A stretch of DNA of 64,000 nucleotides from an uncultured Bacteroides sp. (GCA_949289265.1 CASENE010000036.1:1-64000); one strand, 5' to 3'; counted from the stretch's first letter, positions 9,105 through 19,783 are shown. Translations and numbers: made by a program. The notes: generated from the sequence alone by a model not told the origin.

Positions 9105-9578
9105 TTACTCGTGGTGATAGGGGCTGCCGTGCAGGATGCTCATGGCCCGGTAGAGCTGCTCCGCGAAGATGAGGCGCACCATCTGGTGCGAGAAAGTCAT
9201 GCGCGAGAGCGACACCTTCTCCTGGGCCGCCGCATAGACGCGCGGGGAGAAGCCGTAGGGGCCGCCCACCACGAACACCAGGCGCCGGGACACGGTGTTC
9301 ATCTTTTGCTTCATCCATTGGGCAAAATCCACCGACCGCATCTCTTTGCCTCCTTCGTCCAGCAGAACCACCGTGTCGCCCGGTTGCAACGCACGCAGAA
9401 TCAGGTCGGCTTCGCGTTCCTTTTGCAGGTCGGCGGACAGGCTCCGCGTGTTCTTCAGTTCGGGGATGACCTCGATGTCCAGCGGGAGGTAGCGGCGCGT
9501 GCGCTGCACGTAGTCGTTGATGGCGGTGACGAAGTGGGGCTCTACCGTGCGCCCCACCACCAGTAAGAGAGTCTTCAT
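9105..9578 (-). CDS. rlmH: 23S rRNA (pseudouridine-1915-N3) methyltransferase
   Basis: A SPOUT-class methyltransferase of 157 residues that methylates pseudouridine 1915 in helix 69 of 23S rRNA on assembled 70S ribosomes. Diagnostic segments are LDEGGKEMRSVDFAQW, VGGPYGFSP (SAM-binding knot) and SLSRMTFSHQMVRLIF. The start MKTLLLVVGRT (9578) is the conserved one; an in-frame ATG 11 codons earlier adds a non-conserved leader. A minus-strand -7 element lies at 9609-9616. Confidence 0.95.
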   Translation of the reverse strand: MKTLLLVVGRTVEPHFVTAINDYVQRTRRYLPLDIEVIPELKNTRSLSADLQKEREADLILRALQPGDTVVLLDEGGKEMRSVDFAQWMKQKMNTVSRRLVFVVGGPYGFSPRVYAAAQEKVSLSRMTFSHQMVRLIFAEQLYRAMSILHGSPYHHE

Positions 9579-9608
9579 GTCGGGTGTCTTTGGGGTTGAT
9601 TCGGGGGA

Positions 9609-9616
9609 CAAATTTA
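9609..9616 (-). promoter_or_regulatory. rlmH promoter -7 element
   Basis: Reads TAAATTTG on the minus strand, about 30 bp before the chosen rlmH start. It lies just upstream of the alternative longer start, which supports the shorter protein. Confidence 0.5.
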
Positions 9617-9734
9617 GGGAAAAAGATGGTTCTGTCCGCCGTTTGGGGCAGAAAAGACGCCGCGCCGCCCGTCGGCCCCGTCAGCCGGGGCATCCCGAAG
9701 CTGCAGGAAACGGGTTGACTGTCAGCGTTTAGTA

Positions 9735-9822
9735 GCGTAGTAGTCCCAGGAAGCTGGCGTAGTAACGCCCGGTCGGTGGCATAGTAACGCCCGGTGGCAG
9801 GGACTTAAGTCCCCGGTCGGGC
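9735..9822. repeat. Dyad array B (22-bp period)
   Basis: Four units start at 9735, 9757, 9779 and 9801. The cores drift along the array from GCGTAGTAGTCCC through GCGTAGTAACGCCC to GGACTTAAGTCCCC. The last core is nearly the core of array C. The array lies between the divergent rlmH and recR genes, upstream of both promoters, and is the main content of this 334-bp gap. Confidence 0.75.
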
Positions 9823-9879
9823 GGTCGGCACGGGACGGATTGTGCGGACAGGGCCGCGCTCTGTTTCGCTTTTTTGTCG

Positions 9880-9887
9880 TATCTTTG
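9880..9887 (+). promoter_or_regulatory. recR promoter -7 element
   Basis: TATCTTTG, 26 bp before the recR ATG. No convincing -33 box was found. Confidence 0.55.
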
Positions 9888-9912
9888 CGGCGGTAGAAAC
9901 TAAGACTGAAAG

Positions 9913-10530
9913 ATGAACGAACAATATCCATCGGTATTACTGGAAAAAGCCGTCGGCGAGTTTGCCAAGCTGCCGGGCGTGGGGCGGAAGACGGCCATGC
10001 GCCTGGTGCTCCATCTGCTCCGCCAGGATGCGGCGGCGGTGGAGTCTTTCGCCGGGGCCATCGTGACCCTGAAGCGCGAGGCCAAGTTTTGCAAGGTGTG
10101 CCACAACATTTCGGACACCGAGACGTGCCGCATTTGCTCCAACCCGCAGCGCGACGCTTCCACCGTGTGCGTGGTGGAAAACATCCGCGACGTGATGGCC
10201 GTCGAGGCCACGCAGCAATACCACGGCCTGTATCACGTGTTGGGCGGCGTCATCTCGCCCATCGACGGCATCGGGCCGGGCGACTTGCAGATTGACAGCC
10301 TGGTGCAGCGCGTCAGGCAGGGGGGCATCCGCGAGGTCATCCTGGCGCTGAGCACCACGATGGAGGGCGATACGACCAACTTCTACATCTACCGCAAGCT
10401 GGAGCCCACGGGCGTGAAGCTGTCCGTCATTGCCCGGGGCATCGCCGTGGGCGACGAGCTGGAGTATGCCGACGAGGTGACCTTGGGGCGCAGCATTGTC
10501 AACCGCACGCCTTTCAGCGGGAGTTTGTAA
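9913..10530 (+). CDS. recR: Recombination mediator RecR
   Basis: Acts with RecF and RecO to load RecA on gapped DNA. The 205 residues show the family order: helix-hairpin-helix ([17 protein letters not shown], about 17-33), a C4 zinc finger ([16 protein letters not shown], about 57-72) and a Toprim domain ([13 protein letters not shown] onward, with [15 protein letters not shown]). The length is typical. Confidence 0.96.
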   Translation: MNEQYPSVLLEKAVGEFAKLPGVGRKTAMRLVLHLLRQDAAAVESFAGAIVTLKREAKFCKVCHNISDTETCRICSNPQRDASTVCVVENIRDVMAVEATQQYHGLYHVLGGVISPIDGIGPGDLQIDSLVQRVRQGGIREVILALSTTMEGDTTNFYIYRKLEPTGVKLSVIARGIAVGDELEYADEVTLGRSIVNRTPFSGSL

Positions 10531-10585
10531 CTGTACATACTGCATAAGTAGTGCTCAAAATGAAATGATACAATCTTGGGGAGAT

Positions 10586-10660
10586 AGAAGGAGTTATAGG
10601 GAGTTGGAGGACAATAGCAGGGTGAATATCTGTCAACGGTATTGGCCTATAACTCCTTCT
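10586..10660. terminator. Inverted repeat after recR
   Basis: AGAAGGAGTTATAGG (10586-10600) is perfectly complementary to 10646-10660 around a 45-nt loop. The right arm is followed by a second ACTCCTTCTAACTCCC repeat at a 21-bp step. It probably marks the recR mRNA 3' end. Confidence 0.5.
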
Positions 10661-10744
10661 AACTCCCTCAGACTCCTTCTAACTCCCGGCATCGCATCAA
10701 CTAAATGTGGCTAATTGATTATTAATTATCTGGAATCGGAGAAT

Positions 10745-11203
10745 ATGGAGGAACAAATCAGACGTGTCGTCGTGGGCCTGAAGGCGTGGTATGCCTTGGC
10801 CTGGGTGTTGCCGCTGCTCGTGGGCATCTGTTCGGAGTGCGGGTTGTCGTGGACAGGCCTGTATGCTGGCGATGTGCGGGCGACGTATGCGGGCGAAACG
10901 GTGGTCATCTTGCTGACCGTGGTCTGCGTGCCGCTGGCCCTGAAGCTCTTTGCGTGGGTGCTGGAGCGGCAGATAGACCGCGCGCGGGCCGACCGTGCTC
11001 TGCGCCTCTATGCGGCCTGGAGCTTGGGGCGGTTGGCCCTGCTGTTCCTGCCTGCGTTGGCCGGCTTCGCGGGCTATGCGCTTTTGCTGAGCGACAAGTG
11101 TCTGCTGTGCGGCCTGATAGCCTTGGTGGCTTTGCTGTTTTGCGTGCCGGGCGAGAAGCGCTTGCGCAGCGAGCTGCACATCGACAAGAATCCCGGGAAA
11201 TAA
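10745..11203 (+). CDS. Small integral membrane protein of unknown function
   Basis: I do not recognise a named family. The 152-residue product has four strong hydrophobic segments (about residues 14-34, 53-75, 94-116 and 121-138) and a polar C-terminus (EKRLRSELHIDKNPGK). The ATG at 10745 (MEEQIRRVVVG) is preferred over one ten codons upstream because the longer leader overlaps the preceding repeat region. A GNAT acetyltransferase starts 18 bp downstream, so the two may form an operon. Confidence 0.75.
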   Translation: MEEQIRRVVVGLKAWYALAWVLPLLVGICSECGLSWTGLYAGDVRATYAGETVVILLTVVCVPLALKLFAWVLERQIDRARADRALRLYAAWSLGRLALLFLPALAGFAGYALLLSDKCLLCGLIALVALLFCVPGEKRLRSELHIDKNPGK

Positions 11204-11221
11204 GAAGGAGGAGGGAAGAGG

Positions 11222-11761
11222 ATGGCACATGCTTTTTTTCAGGGAGAGCGGCTTTGCCTGCGCGCCGTCGAACCGGAAGACCTGGATTTTATGTATGAGG
11301 TGGAGAACGATTCGGACAGCTGGGATGTCACGGACGTTGACTCGCCGTATTCGCGTTTTGCCCTGCGACGCTACATCGAAAGCTGCCAGTGCGACATCTA
11401 CGCCGACCGCCAGCTGCGCCTCATGGTGACCGAGCGGGATTCGGGGGCCACCGTGGGCATCGTGGACATTTCCGACTTCTCGCCCTTGCATGCCCGCGGC
11501 GAGGTGGGCATCTGGGTGGGGCGTGCCCACCGTGGCCGGGGATACGGGCGCGAGGCCCTGACGCTGTTGTGCGAGTATGCCTTTGGCTTTCTGGCTCTCC
11601 GCCAGCTGGCGGCCCGCATTCCGGTGGACAACGAGGTCAGCCTCCGCCTCTTCCGTTCGTGCGGTTTCGTGGCGTGCGGCTTGCTGAAGGAGTGGTGGCG
11701 CGTGGGAGATACGTTCAAGGATGTCGTGATGCTCCAGCGTCTGCGTCCGTCCGGCGTGTGA
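11222..11761 (+). CDS. GNAT-family N-acetyltransferase (RimJ/RimL-like)
   Basis: A 179-residue acetyltransferase with the acetyl-CoA loop RAHRGRGYGREAL (about residues 100-112), followed by ARIPVDNEVSLRLFRSCGF, the usual motif B with Asn. It most resembles the RimJ/RimL/SpeG group that acetylates protein N-termini or polyamines; the substrate is unknown. It is convergent with the phosphate transporter gene. Confidence 0.85.
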   Translation: MAHAFFQGERLCLRAVEPEDLDFMYEVENDSDSWDVTDVDSPYSRFALRRYIESCQCDIYADRQLRLMVTERDSGATVGIVDISDFSPLHARGEVGIWVGRAHRGRGYGREALTLLCEYAFGFLALRQLAARIPVDNEVSLRLFRSCGFVACGLLKEWWRVGDTFKDVVMLQRLRPSGV

Positions 11762-11775
11762 CCCGTCATAAAAAA

Positions 11776-11807
11776 GCGCCGGCCCCCCTTCAGGCGGGAG
11801 GCCGGCG
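11776..11807 (-). terminator. Intrinsic terminator for pit, possibly bidirectional
   Basis: CGCCGGCC (11777-11784) pairs with GGCCGGCG (11800-11807). On the minus strand the stem is followed by a run of six T residues, as expected for the pit transcript. Confidence 0.65.
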
Positions 11808-11852
11808 TCAAAGTAAGCTGAGTGATATAGAATCTGTGTCTGCCGTGCTGTC

Positions 11853-14114
11853 TCAGCGCGACATTTCGTTGTTGTCTTCAGTCTGGAACTTGCGGCTTAC
11901 CTTCAGCAGGTTGGTGGCATAGGTCACCACGTTTTGCGCTTCCTGAATCATCGTCAGGTAGACCATGCTCACCTTGATGCTGCCGCTTTGGCTCTGGATG
12001 CGCTGCAACTCTTCGCGCTTCAGGTGCGAAAGTTGCCCGTTCAGGTCGTTGGCCTTGCGCACGATGTCGTTCAGGTGGTTGTAGTTGTTGTCTTCTATAA
12101 CCTGACGGCTGGCCTGCAAGAGGTTGGTGATGTCCTCGCTCACGTCTCCGAACTCGCCTTTCTGGATGGCGTCCAGCGGCTTAAAGTTGTTGTCGATGTG
12201 CTCTAAACACGGTTCGCACAGGCGGCCGATGCTGTAGACCAGCTCGCTGGCGAAGTCGTTGCCCTGGAAGTAATACAGCCCTTTGTCCAATACGGTCTGG
12301 TTGTCCAGGCGCGACATGGCCAGGGTGCCGGTGCGCTTCATCTGCTTGATGAGTTGCTTTTCAAACTTCACCGAACCCATAGACCGACGCAGGCCGCGCA
12401 AATTCTCATGCAGGAAGGAAGTAACGGTACGCTCGAAGTTCTCTTGCGTGAAGCTCACCACTTTGGTCAGCTCCTCGCGGGTGTGCTGGCGCAGCAGGGA
12501 GAGCACTTCGGCGTTGTCCTGGCTCTGGAGCATTTGGCGGACAGTGTCCTGGCCCACTTGCTTCTGCTTGCGTTTCTTGAACATCATCTGGCTGTGGATA
12601 AGCGAGTAGACGGCTACGCCTATCAGGGCGACGATGGCCACGACCCCGCCAAAGTGAATAACCATGGTCACGAAGAAGCAGATGGTGAACGCCGCGCCTG
12701 CCGTGATGAACCAGCCGCCGATGACGCTCAGCACGCCCGTGATGCGGTAGACAGCCGAGTCGCGACCCCAGGCACGGTCGGCCAGCGACGTACCCATAGA
12801 CACCATGAAGGTGACATAGGTGGTGGACAGCGGCAGTTTGAGCGACGTGCCCAGCGCGATGAGCAGCGAGGAGAGCACGAGGTTGACCGAAGCGCGCACA
12901 AGGTCGAATGCCGCGCCGTCTTCCAGCGTCAGTTCTTCCTTGCGGAAGCGGGTGTCGAGCCAGCGTTTGGTGCTCTCAGGGGTCATTTTGCTCAGGCCGT
13001 TGGCCAAGCCCATGCTGTAACGCACCAGGCGGCGGGCGATGGGCGTGGAGCCGAAGCCTTCTTCACCCTCGTCCTGGCGGGCCAAGGATACTTCGGTCTG
13101 GATGACGTTGTGTGCCTTTTTGGAAGTCCACAAGGCGTAGACCATCACGCATCCGGCGGCCACGAGGAAGTACCACGGCGTCTTGGCCGAGCCGAGCAGC
13201 GAGCCCATCAGCCAGCCGTCTGTGCCGGCAGCCTGGCCGTTGGCCATGTAGTCCGTGTAGGCATCGTAGCCGGCCAAAGGCACGCCAATGAAGTTCACCA
13301 GGTCGTTGCCCGCGAAGGCCAAGGCCAAGGCGAAGGTACCCATCATTACCACAATCTTGAAGACATTGACCCGGCACCAGTGCAGTATCTGCATCAGGAT
13401 GGTGAAGAACACGAAGAGGCCTATCATGATGGTGAAAGAGTGCTGGTGAATCCAGTCGTTCACCTCGGCCGTCATAAAGGAACTGTCCTTCAGACCCTTG
13501 ATAAGCATGAAATAGATGATGCACGTGGCGGCCACGCCTCCGAAGAGGGCGATGCTGTACTTCAAATGCTTCTTATAATTGTAGGTAAAGATGACGCGTG
13601 CCAGATATTGCACAATCATGCCGAAGAAGAAGGCGATGGCCACGGAGACGAATATCGCCATGATGACCTGCAAGGCCTTGTCCGTGTTGATGAGCTGGCC
13701 CATCGAATACTCGTCGCTGCCCAAAGTCTTCACCAAAGCCAGGGCGAACGTGCCGCCCAGCAGCTCGAACACCATCGAGACGGTGGTGGATGTCGGCAAG
13801 CCCATTGTGTTGAACACGTCGAGCAGCACCACGTCCGTCAGCATCACGGCCAGGAGGATGCACATAAGCTCGTCGAAGTAGAAGAATTGCGGCTGGTAGA
13901 TGCCGTGCCGCGCGATGTCCATCATGCCGTTGCTTAGCGACGCGCCGATGAAGACGCCGATGCTGGCCAGCACGAGCATGGTCCGGAACGATGCCGCCTT
14001 GGAGCCGACGGACGAATTGAGGAAGTTCACTGCATCGTTGGCCACGCCCACCAGCAGGTCGAATACGGCCAGCACGCCTAGGAAGATGACGATGCACAAG
14101 TAGATAGTTTCCAT
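11853..14114 (-). CDS. PiT-family inorganic phosphate transporter with PhoU-like tail
   Basis: A 753-residue membrane protein for low-affinity phosphate uptake (H+ or Na+ symport). Both PiT signature repeats are present: GVANDAVNFLNSSVGSKAA (about residues 23-41) and FAGNDLVNFIGVPLAGYDAY (about 266-285). About ten helices cover residues 5-510. The last 230 or so residues (from HSQMMFKKRKQKQ) are soluble and helical, resembling PhoU or DUF47, and may regulate the carrier. E. coli PitA is about 500 residues, so the tail is an extension typical of Bacteroidales. Confidence 0.9.
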   Translation of the reverse strand: METIYLCIVIFLGVLAVFDLLVGVANDAVNFLNSSVGSKAASFRTMLVLASIGVFIGASLSNGMMDIARHGIYQPQFFYFDELMCILLAVMLTDVVLLDVFNTMGLPTSTTVSMVFELLGGTFALALVKTLGSDEYSMGQLINTDKALQVIMAIFVSVAIAFFFGMIVQYLARVIFTYNYKKHLKYSIALFGGVAATCIIYFMLIKGLKDSSFMTAEVNDWIHQHSFTIMIGLFVFFTILMQILHWCRVNVFKIVVMMGTFALALAFAGNDLVNFIGVPLAGYDAYTDYMANGQAAGTDGWLMGSLLGSAKTPWYFLVAAGCVMVYALWTSKKAHNVIQTEVSLARQDEGEEGFGSTPIARRLVRYSMGLANGLSKMTPESTKRWLDTRFRKEELTLEDGAAFDLVRASVNLVLSSLLIALGTSLKLPLSTTYVTFMVSMGTSLADRAWGRDSAVYRITGVLSVIGGWFITAGAAFTICFFVTMVIHFGGVVAIVALIGVAVYSLIHSQMMFKKRKQKQVGQDTVRQMLQSQDNAEVLSLLRQHTREELTKVVSFTQENFERTVTSFLHENLRGLRRSMGSVKFEKQLIKQMKRTGTLAMSRLDNQTVLDKGLYYFQGNDFASELVYSIGRLCEPCLEHIDNNFKPLDAIQKGEFGDVSEDITNLLQASRQVIEDNNYNHLNDIVRKANDLNGQLSHLKREELQRIQSQSGSIKVSMVYLTMIQEAQNVVTYATNLLKVSRKFQTEDNNEMSR

Positions 14115-14267
14115 AAAATAATGCTATTATATTTAATGTGTGATTCTATTTACTCCAGCTTTCGGGTGCAAAGGAACGGAATCCGTGTTACACGGCCTTG
14201 TCATAGATGTTACAAACCTGTTACAAAACAAAACGCAGGCAGGGATGGCCGGGCGGGGCAAAAAGCG

Positions 14268-14275
14268 TATCTTTG
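14268..14275 (+). promoter_or_regulatory. Promoter -7 element of the phosphoesterase gene
   Basis: TATCTTTG, 36 bp before the chosen ATG. It lies within the longer open frame and supports the shorter start. Confidence 0.55.
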
Positions 14276-14311
14276 TCGCCGGTTTCTTTAACAGATGAAC
14301 AGAGATGGATT

Positions 14312-14815
14312 ATGACCCGAATCGGATTGCTTTCTGACACCCATGGCTATTGGGACGATAAATACCTGACGTACTTCGACCCCTGCGACGAAATTTGGCA
14401 CGCGGGCGACATCGGTTCGCTCGAAGTGGCCGAACGTTTGGCTGCCTTCCGCCCGCTACGTGCCGTTTATGGTAACATCGACGGACAGGACATCCGTCGG
14501 CTTTATCCCCAGACTTTGCGCTTTACTGTGGACGGGGCCGAGGTGCTGATGAAACACATCGGGGGCTACCCCGGCCGTTACGACCCTTCCATCGTTGGCA
14601 GTCTGCGGGCACATCCGCCCCGACTGTTCGTCAGCGGACATTCGCACATCCTGAAGGTGATGTACGATAAGGCACTGGGTATGCTCCACATCAACCCCGG
14701 CGCGGCAGGCATGCAGGGCTTCCATCAGGTACGCACATTGGTCAGGCTGGTCGTCGACAACGGTCAGTTCCGCGATCTGGAAGTGATAGAGTTGCCCGGC
14801 AAGCAGAAAGGCTGA
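14312..14815 (+). CDS. YfcE/MJ0936-type metallophosphoesterase
   Basis: A calcineurin-like phosphodiesterase of 167 residues. Metal ligands appear in order: GLLSDTHGYWDD, DEIWHAGDIGS, AVYGNIDGQD and VSGHSHILK, followed by HINPGAAGMQG. The family hydrolyses phosphodiesters; the cellular substrate is unknown. The reading frame opens at 14207, but the conserved MTRIGLLSDTHG start and the upstream promoter fix 14312. Confidence 0.9.
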   Translation: MTRIGLLSDTHGYWDDKYLTYFDPCDEIWHAGDIGSLEVAERLAAFRPLRAVYGNIDGQDIRRLYPQTLRFTVDGAEVLMKHIGGYPGRYDPSIVGSLRAHPPRLFVSGHSHILKVMYDKALGMLHINPGAAGMQGFHQVRTLVRLVVDNGQFRDLEVIELPGKQKG

Positions 14816-14823
14816 CTACTAAA

Positions 14824-14867
14824 ATTTCCCTCTGTTGCGCGGGTTCGATGTGTCCGCAGGGGGAAAT
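14824..14867. terminator. Inverted repeat after the phosphoesterase gene
   Basis: ATTTCCCTCTG (14824-14834) pairs with CAGGGGGAAAT (14857-14867), with one G-U. There is no T-run. The remaining 220 bp up to groES contain two TGGCAY motifs (in TTTTTGGCATGATC and TTTGGCACGCTT) but no clear TAnnTTTG box. Confidence 0.4.
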
Positions 14868-15086
14868 ACGGCACGTGAAGCGTGGTCAGTTGGCGGTCGG
14901 GTCTGTAGGTGGGAATGTCCGCAAGTTGTCAGACCGGTGCTGACTTTTTGGCATGATCCTGCGCCTTGTGTCACATTTTTTGTGTTTGGCACGCTTTTCG
15001 TAAAGTCTTAGGCGCTTGCTTGTGGCAGGCAAAAGAAAAGCGTAGAAAACAAATTATAAATGTATAACATATAAAACGTAACGATT

Positions 15087-15359
15087 ATGAACATTAAACC
15101 TTTGGCAGACAGAGTGCTGATACTCCCTGCACCCGCAGAAGAAAAGACAGTGGGCGGCATCATTATTCCCGATACCGCTAAAGAAAAACCGCTGAGAGGC
15201 GAAGTGGTGGCAGCCGGTAACGGTACCAAGGACGAAGAAATGGTATTGAAGGTGGGCGACCAGGTGCTCTATGGCAAGTATGCTGGCACGGAGCTCGAAC
15301 TGGACGGCACGAAATACCTCATCATGCGTCAGAGCGACGTGCTCGCAGTGCTGGGATAA
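15087..15359 (+). CDS. groES: Co-chaperonin GroES
   Basis: A 90-residue heptameric lid for GroEL. It begins [12 protein letters not shown], has the mobile loop [18 protein letters not shown] (about 18-35) that contacts GroEL, and [15 protein letters not shown] near the C-terminus. groEL follows after 47 bp in the standard bicistronic order. Confidence 0.97.
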   Translation: MNIKPLADRVLILPAPAEEKTVGGIIIPDTAKEKPLRGEVVAAGNGTKDEEMVLKVGDQVLYGKYAGTELELDGTKYLIMRQSDVLAVLG

Positions 15360-15385
15360 ACCGATAACGATAGAACAAAACTTAA

Positions 15386-17032
<1,647 letters not shown>

Positions 17033-17074
17033 TCAGTGATTTTCCCCTGATTCCATAATATAAAGATAGAAGAC

Positions 17075-17120
17075 CGCGGTGCCCGCATCAAGGTGTGGAT
17101 GCCGTGGCCTTTCTTTTTTC
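17075..17120 (+). terminator. Possible groEL terminator
   Basis: GGTGCCCGCATC and GATGCCGTGGCC pair imperfectly just before TTTCTTTTTTC. The stem has mismatches, so this is a weak call. Confidence 0.35.
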
Positions 17121-17135
17121 ATTATCCGAACAGTC

Positions 17136-18176
17136 ATGAGAAGTTTTGCATCCGATAACAATTCCGGCATACATCCCCAGGTGGTGGAGGCTTTGCTTCG
17201 GGCCAACCAAGACCATGCTGTGGGCTATGGCGACGACCCTTGGACCGCAGAAGCCGTGAGAAAGATACGCGAAGCATTTACACCCGACTGCGAGCCCCTT
17301 TTTGTTTTCAACGGCACGGGGAGCAACGTGGTGGCCCTGCAACTTTGCACGCAGCCCTATCATTCCATCTTGTGCGCCGAGACTGCCCATATCTATGTGG
17401 ACGAGTGCGGGGCCCCGGTGCGCATGACGGGTTGTCAGATTCGGCCCATACAGACGCCGGACGGCAAGCTGACGCCCGAGCTGGTGCGCCCCTACCTGTG
17501 CAACTTTGGCGAGCAGCACCATTCGCAGCCCGGTGTCCTTTATATTTCGCAATGCACCGAGTTGGGCACGGTCTACACGCCGTCCGAAATCCGCGCCCTG
17601 GCCGACGAAGTTCACTCCTGCGGCATGTATCTGCACATGGACGGCGCCCGCTTGGCCAATGCCTGTGTGGCGTTGGACAAGACTTTCCGCCAGCTGACGG
17701 TGGATGCCGGGGTGGACGTCCTGAGCTTTGGCGGCACCAAAAATGGCCTGATGATGGGCGAATGCGTGGTGGTGTTCAACCCGGCTTTGCGGGACAAGGC
17801 ACGGTTCGTGCGCAAGCAGTCGGCACAGTTGGCCTCCAAGATGCGTTTCCTTTCCTGCCAGTTCACGGCCTACCTGACGGACGATTTGTGGCGGAAGAAC
17901 GCGGCTCATGCCAACGCCCAGGCCCGTCGCCTTTACGAAGCATTGAGCGGCCTTCCCGGAGTGCGTTTTACGCAGAAGGTGGAGAGCAACCAGCTGTTCC
18001 TCACCCTCCCGCGGCCGGTCATAGACGAGTTGAGGAAGAAATACTTCTTTTATTTCTGGAACGAACCGGCCAACGAGATTCGTCTGGTTACGTCGTTTGA
18101 TACGACCGAAGACGACATTTCCGAGTTGCTGACAAGCGTGAAGCTGGCGCTTAAGTCCCAGGAAGCTGGAACTTAA
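17136..18176 (+). CDS. ltaE: Low-specificity threonine aldolase
   Basis: A PLP enzyme of 346 residues that cleaves threonine or allo-threonine to glycine and acetaldehyde. It begins MRSFASDNNSGIHPQVVEAL, carries YGDDPWTAEA, HMDGARLANA (cofactor pocket) and the PLP-lysine motif SFGGTKNGLMMGE. The frame is open from 17079, but RSFASDNNSGIHP is the conserved start. Its last nine codons lie inside dyad array C, so the C-terminus (LKSQEAGT) and stop codon are made of repeat sequence. Confidence 0.93.
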   Translation: MRSFASDNNSGIHPQVVEALLRANQDHAVGYGDDPWTAEAVRKIREAFTPDCEPLFVFNGTGSNVVALQLCTQPYHSILCAETAHIYVDECGAPVRMTGCQIRPIQTPDGKLTPELVRPYLCNFGEQHHSQPGVLYISQCTELGTVYTPSEIRALADEVHSCGMYLHMDGARLANACVALDKTFRQLTVDAGVDVLSFGGTKNGLMMGECVVVFNPALRDKARFVRKQSAQLASKMRFLSCQFTAYLTDDLWRKNAAHANAQARRLYEALSGLPGVRFTQKVESNQLFLTLPRPVIDELRKKYFFYFWNEPANEIRLVTSFDTTEDDISELLTSVKLALKSQEAGT

Positions 18177-18229
18177 GTCCCCGGTTGCTGGAACTTAAGT
18201 CCTGGGAAGCTGGGACTTAAGCCTTGGAA
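18150..18229. repeat. Dyad array C (22-bp period)
   Basis: Units begin at CTTAAGTCC or its equivalent at 18150, 18172, 18194 and 18216. The core is GGAACTTAAGTCCC with a central 8-bp palindrome ACTTAAGT, and linkers read like CGGTTGCT or AGGAAGCT. It overlaps the 3' end of ltaE. The remaining 150 bp before cbpA hold no clear promoter box. Confidence 0.8.
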
Positions 18230-18387
18230 AAAGCGGGCCCTGGCACCCGCGCGAGGCATGTGAAGGATGCGTTTCCTGCCGGTTGACCGGGCGGAAGCGC
18301 GTCCTTTGTTATTTGGTATATTTAACATATAGACGCGGGGATTGGTGTGTATTTTGCGCTTTCCCCGTAAAACAGAAAGGATGAATT

Positions 18388-19338
18388 ATGGCTTATATTG
18401 ATTATTACAAGGTACTTGGAGTAGACAAAACGGCATCTCAGGATGATATCAAGAAGGCCTTCCGCCGGTTGGCACGCAAATATCACCCTGACCTGAATCC
18501 GGACGACCCGTCGGCCAAGGAGAAGTTTCAGGCTATCAACGAGGCCAACGAGGTGTTGAGCGACCCGGACAAACGTAAGAAGTACGACGAGTACGGCGAG
18601 CATTGGAAGCAGGCCGACGAGTTCGAGGCGCAGAAGCGTGCCCGTCAGGCCGGAGGCTTCGGCGGATTCGGCGGCGGAGAGGGATTCCATACGGACGGGA
18701 ACGGCACGTACTGGTATTCTTCGGACGGACAGGAGTTCACGGGGCATGGCGCAGGCGGTTTCTCGGACTTCTTCGAGGAGTTGTTCGGCCATCGTGCCGG
18801 AGGACGGGGCGCGGGCGCGCGTGGCGGCTTCCGCGGGCAAGACTATCAGTCGGAGTTGCACCTGTCGTTGCGCGACGCTGCACAGACGCATAAGGAGGTG
18901 CTCAACGTCAACGGCAAGCAGGTGCGCATCACCATCCCCGCAGGCGTGGCCGACGGGCAGGTCATCAAACTCAAGGGCTATGGCGCCGAGGGCGTGAACG
19001 GCGGCCCTGCGGGCGACCTCTACATCACTTTTGTGATTGCCGACGACCCCGTGTTCCGCCGGATGGGCAACGACCTTTACGAAGACGTCAGCATCGACCT
19101 CTACACGGCCTTGCTGGGCGGCGAGCAGTTGGTGAACACGTTGGACGGCCAGGTGAAGCTGAAAGTAAAACCGGGGACGCAGCCGGACAGCAAGGTGCGC
19201 CTCAAGGGCAAGGGGTTCCCTGTCTATAAGCAGGAAGGCGAGGCGGGCGACCTGATTGTGACCTATCGCGTGCACCTGCCCGAGCATCTGACAGAACGTC
19301 AGAAAGACTTGTTGCAGCAAATGAAAAGCATGAACTAA
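18388..19338 (+). CDS. cbpA: DnaJ-class co-chaperone CbpA
   Basis: A 316-residue Hsp40 of the CbpA (type II) class. The J-domain (residues 1-70) carries the HPD motif in [12 protein letters not shown]; a Gly/Phe-rich linker (about 88-150) and two beta-sandwich substrate-binding domains follow. There is no CxxCxGxG zinc finger, which separates it from DnaJ. It stimulates DnaK ATPase and in E. coli also binds curved DNA. The partner cbpM follows after 17 bp. Confidence 0.93.
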   Translation: MAYIDYYKVLGVDKTASQDDIKKAFRRLARKYHPDLNPDDPSAKEKFQAINEANEVLSDPDKRKKYDEYGEHWKQADEFEAQKRARQAGGFGGFGGGEGFHTDGNGTYWYSSDGQEFTGHGAGGFSDFFEELFGHRAGGRGAGARGGFRGQDYQSELHLSLRDAAQTHKEVLNVNGKQVRITIPAGVADGQVIKLKGYGAEGVNGGPAGDLYITFVIADDPVFRRMGNDLYEDVSIDLYTALLGGEQLVNTLDGQVKLKVKPGTQPDSKVRLKGKGFPVYKQEGEAGDLIVTYRVHLPEHLTERQKDLLQQMKSMN

Positions 19339-19355
19339 GAAAGGAGAAGAGTAGC

Positions 19356-19655
19356 ATGATACAGAACGATTTGATTGTGATCAGCGACTATTGTGACAAA
19401 TGCCACATTGAGCCTTCGTTTATCGACCTGCTGCAAGAGGGCGGGCTGATAGATGTCTGCACGGAAGACGGAGAGCGGTGCCTGCCCTTTTCGCAGTTGC
19501 CGGACGTGGAGCGGTACAGCCGCTTGTATTATGACCTTTCCATCAACATGGAAGGCATCGACGCCATTCATCATTTGCTGGAACGGATGGGCGAGATGCA
19601 GCGCGAGATAGCCCGGTTGCGGGCGCGGCTGCGCTTCTTCGGCGAGGATTTCTGA
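19356..19655 (+). CDS. cbpM: CbpM-type chaperone modulator
   Basis: A 99-residue MerR-like protein with a short N-terminal helical head (LIVISDYCDKCHIEPSFIDLL) and a C-terminal coiled helix (DAIHHLLERMGEMQREIARL). In E. coli CbpM binds the CbpA J-domain and inhibits it. Placement directly after cbpA supports the assignment. Confidence 0.85.
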   Translation: MIQNDLIVISDYCDKCHIEPSFIDLLQEGGLIDVCTEDGERCLPFSQLPDVERYSRLYYDLSINMEGIDAIHHLLERMGEMQREIARLRARLRFFGEDF

Positions 19656-19752
19656 AAGGGGCATGTCGCGTCCGGGTGTCCTCTGTGGGGCGGTCTGTAG
19701 GCTTTTACGTTCATTTTCTGTGCATTTTGTCTTGTCTTTTGCAAGAATTGTG

Positions 19753-19760
19753 TACCTTTG
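19753..19760 (+). promoter_or_regulatory. Promoter -7 element of the DUF4783-nadC operon
   Basis: TACCTTTG, 24 bp before the ATG at 19784. Confidence 0.55.
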
Positions 19761-19783
19761 CCCTATCATTAAAGCTTATAGAC

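Noticed and set aside
14940..15000. Sigma-54 type promoter before groES (TGGCATGATCCTGC and TGGCACGCTTTTCG)
   Set aside because: The TGGCAY half is present twice but the TTGC half at the right spacing is not; evidence too weak to list as a promoter.
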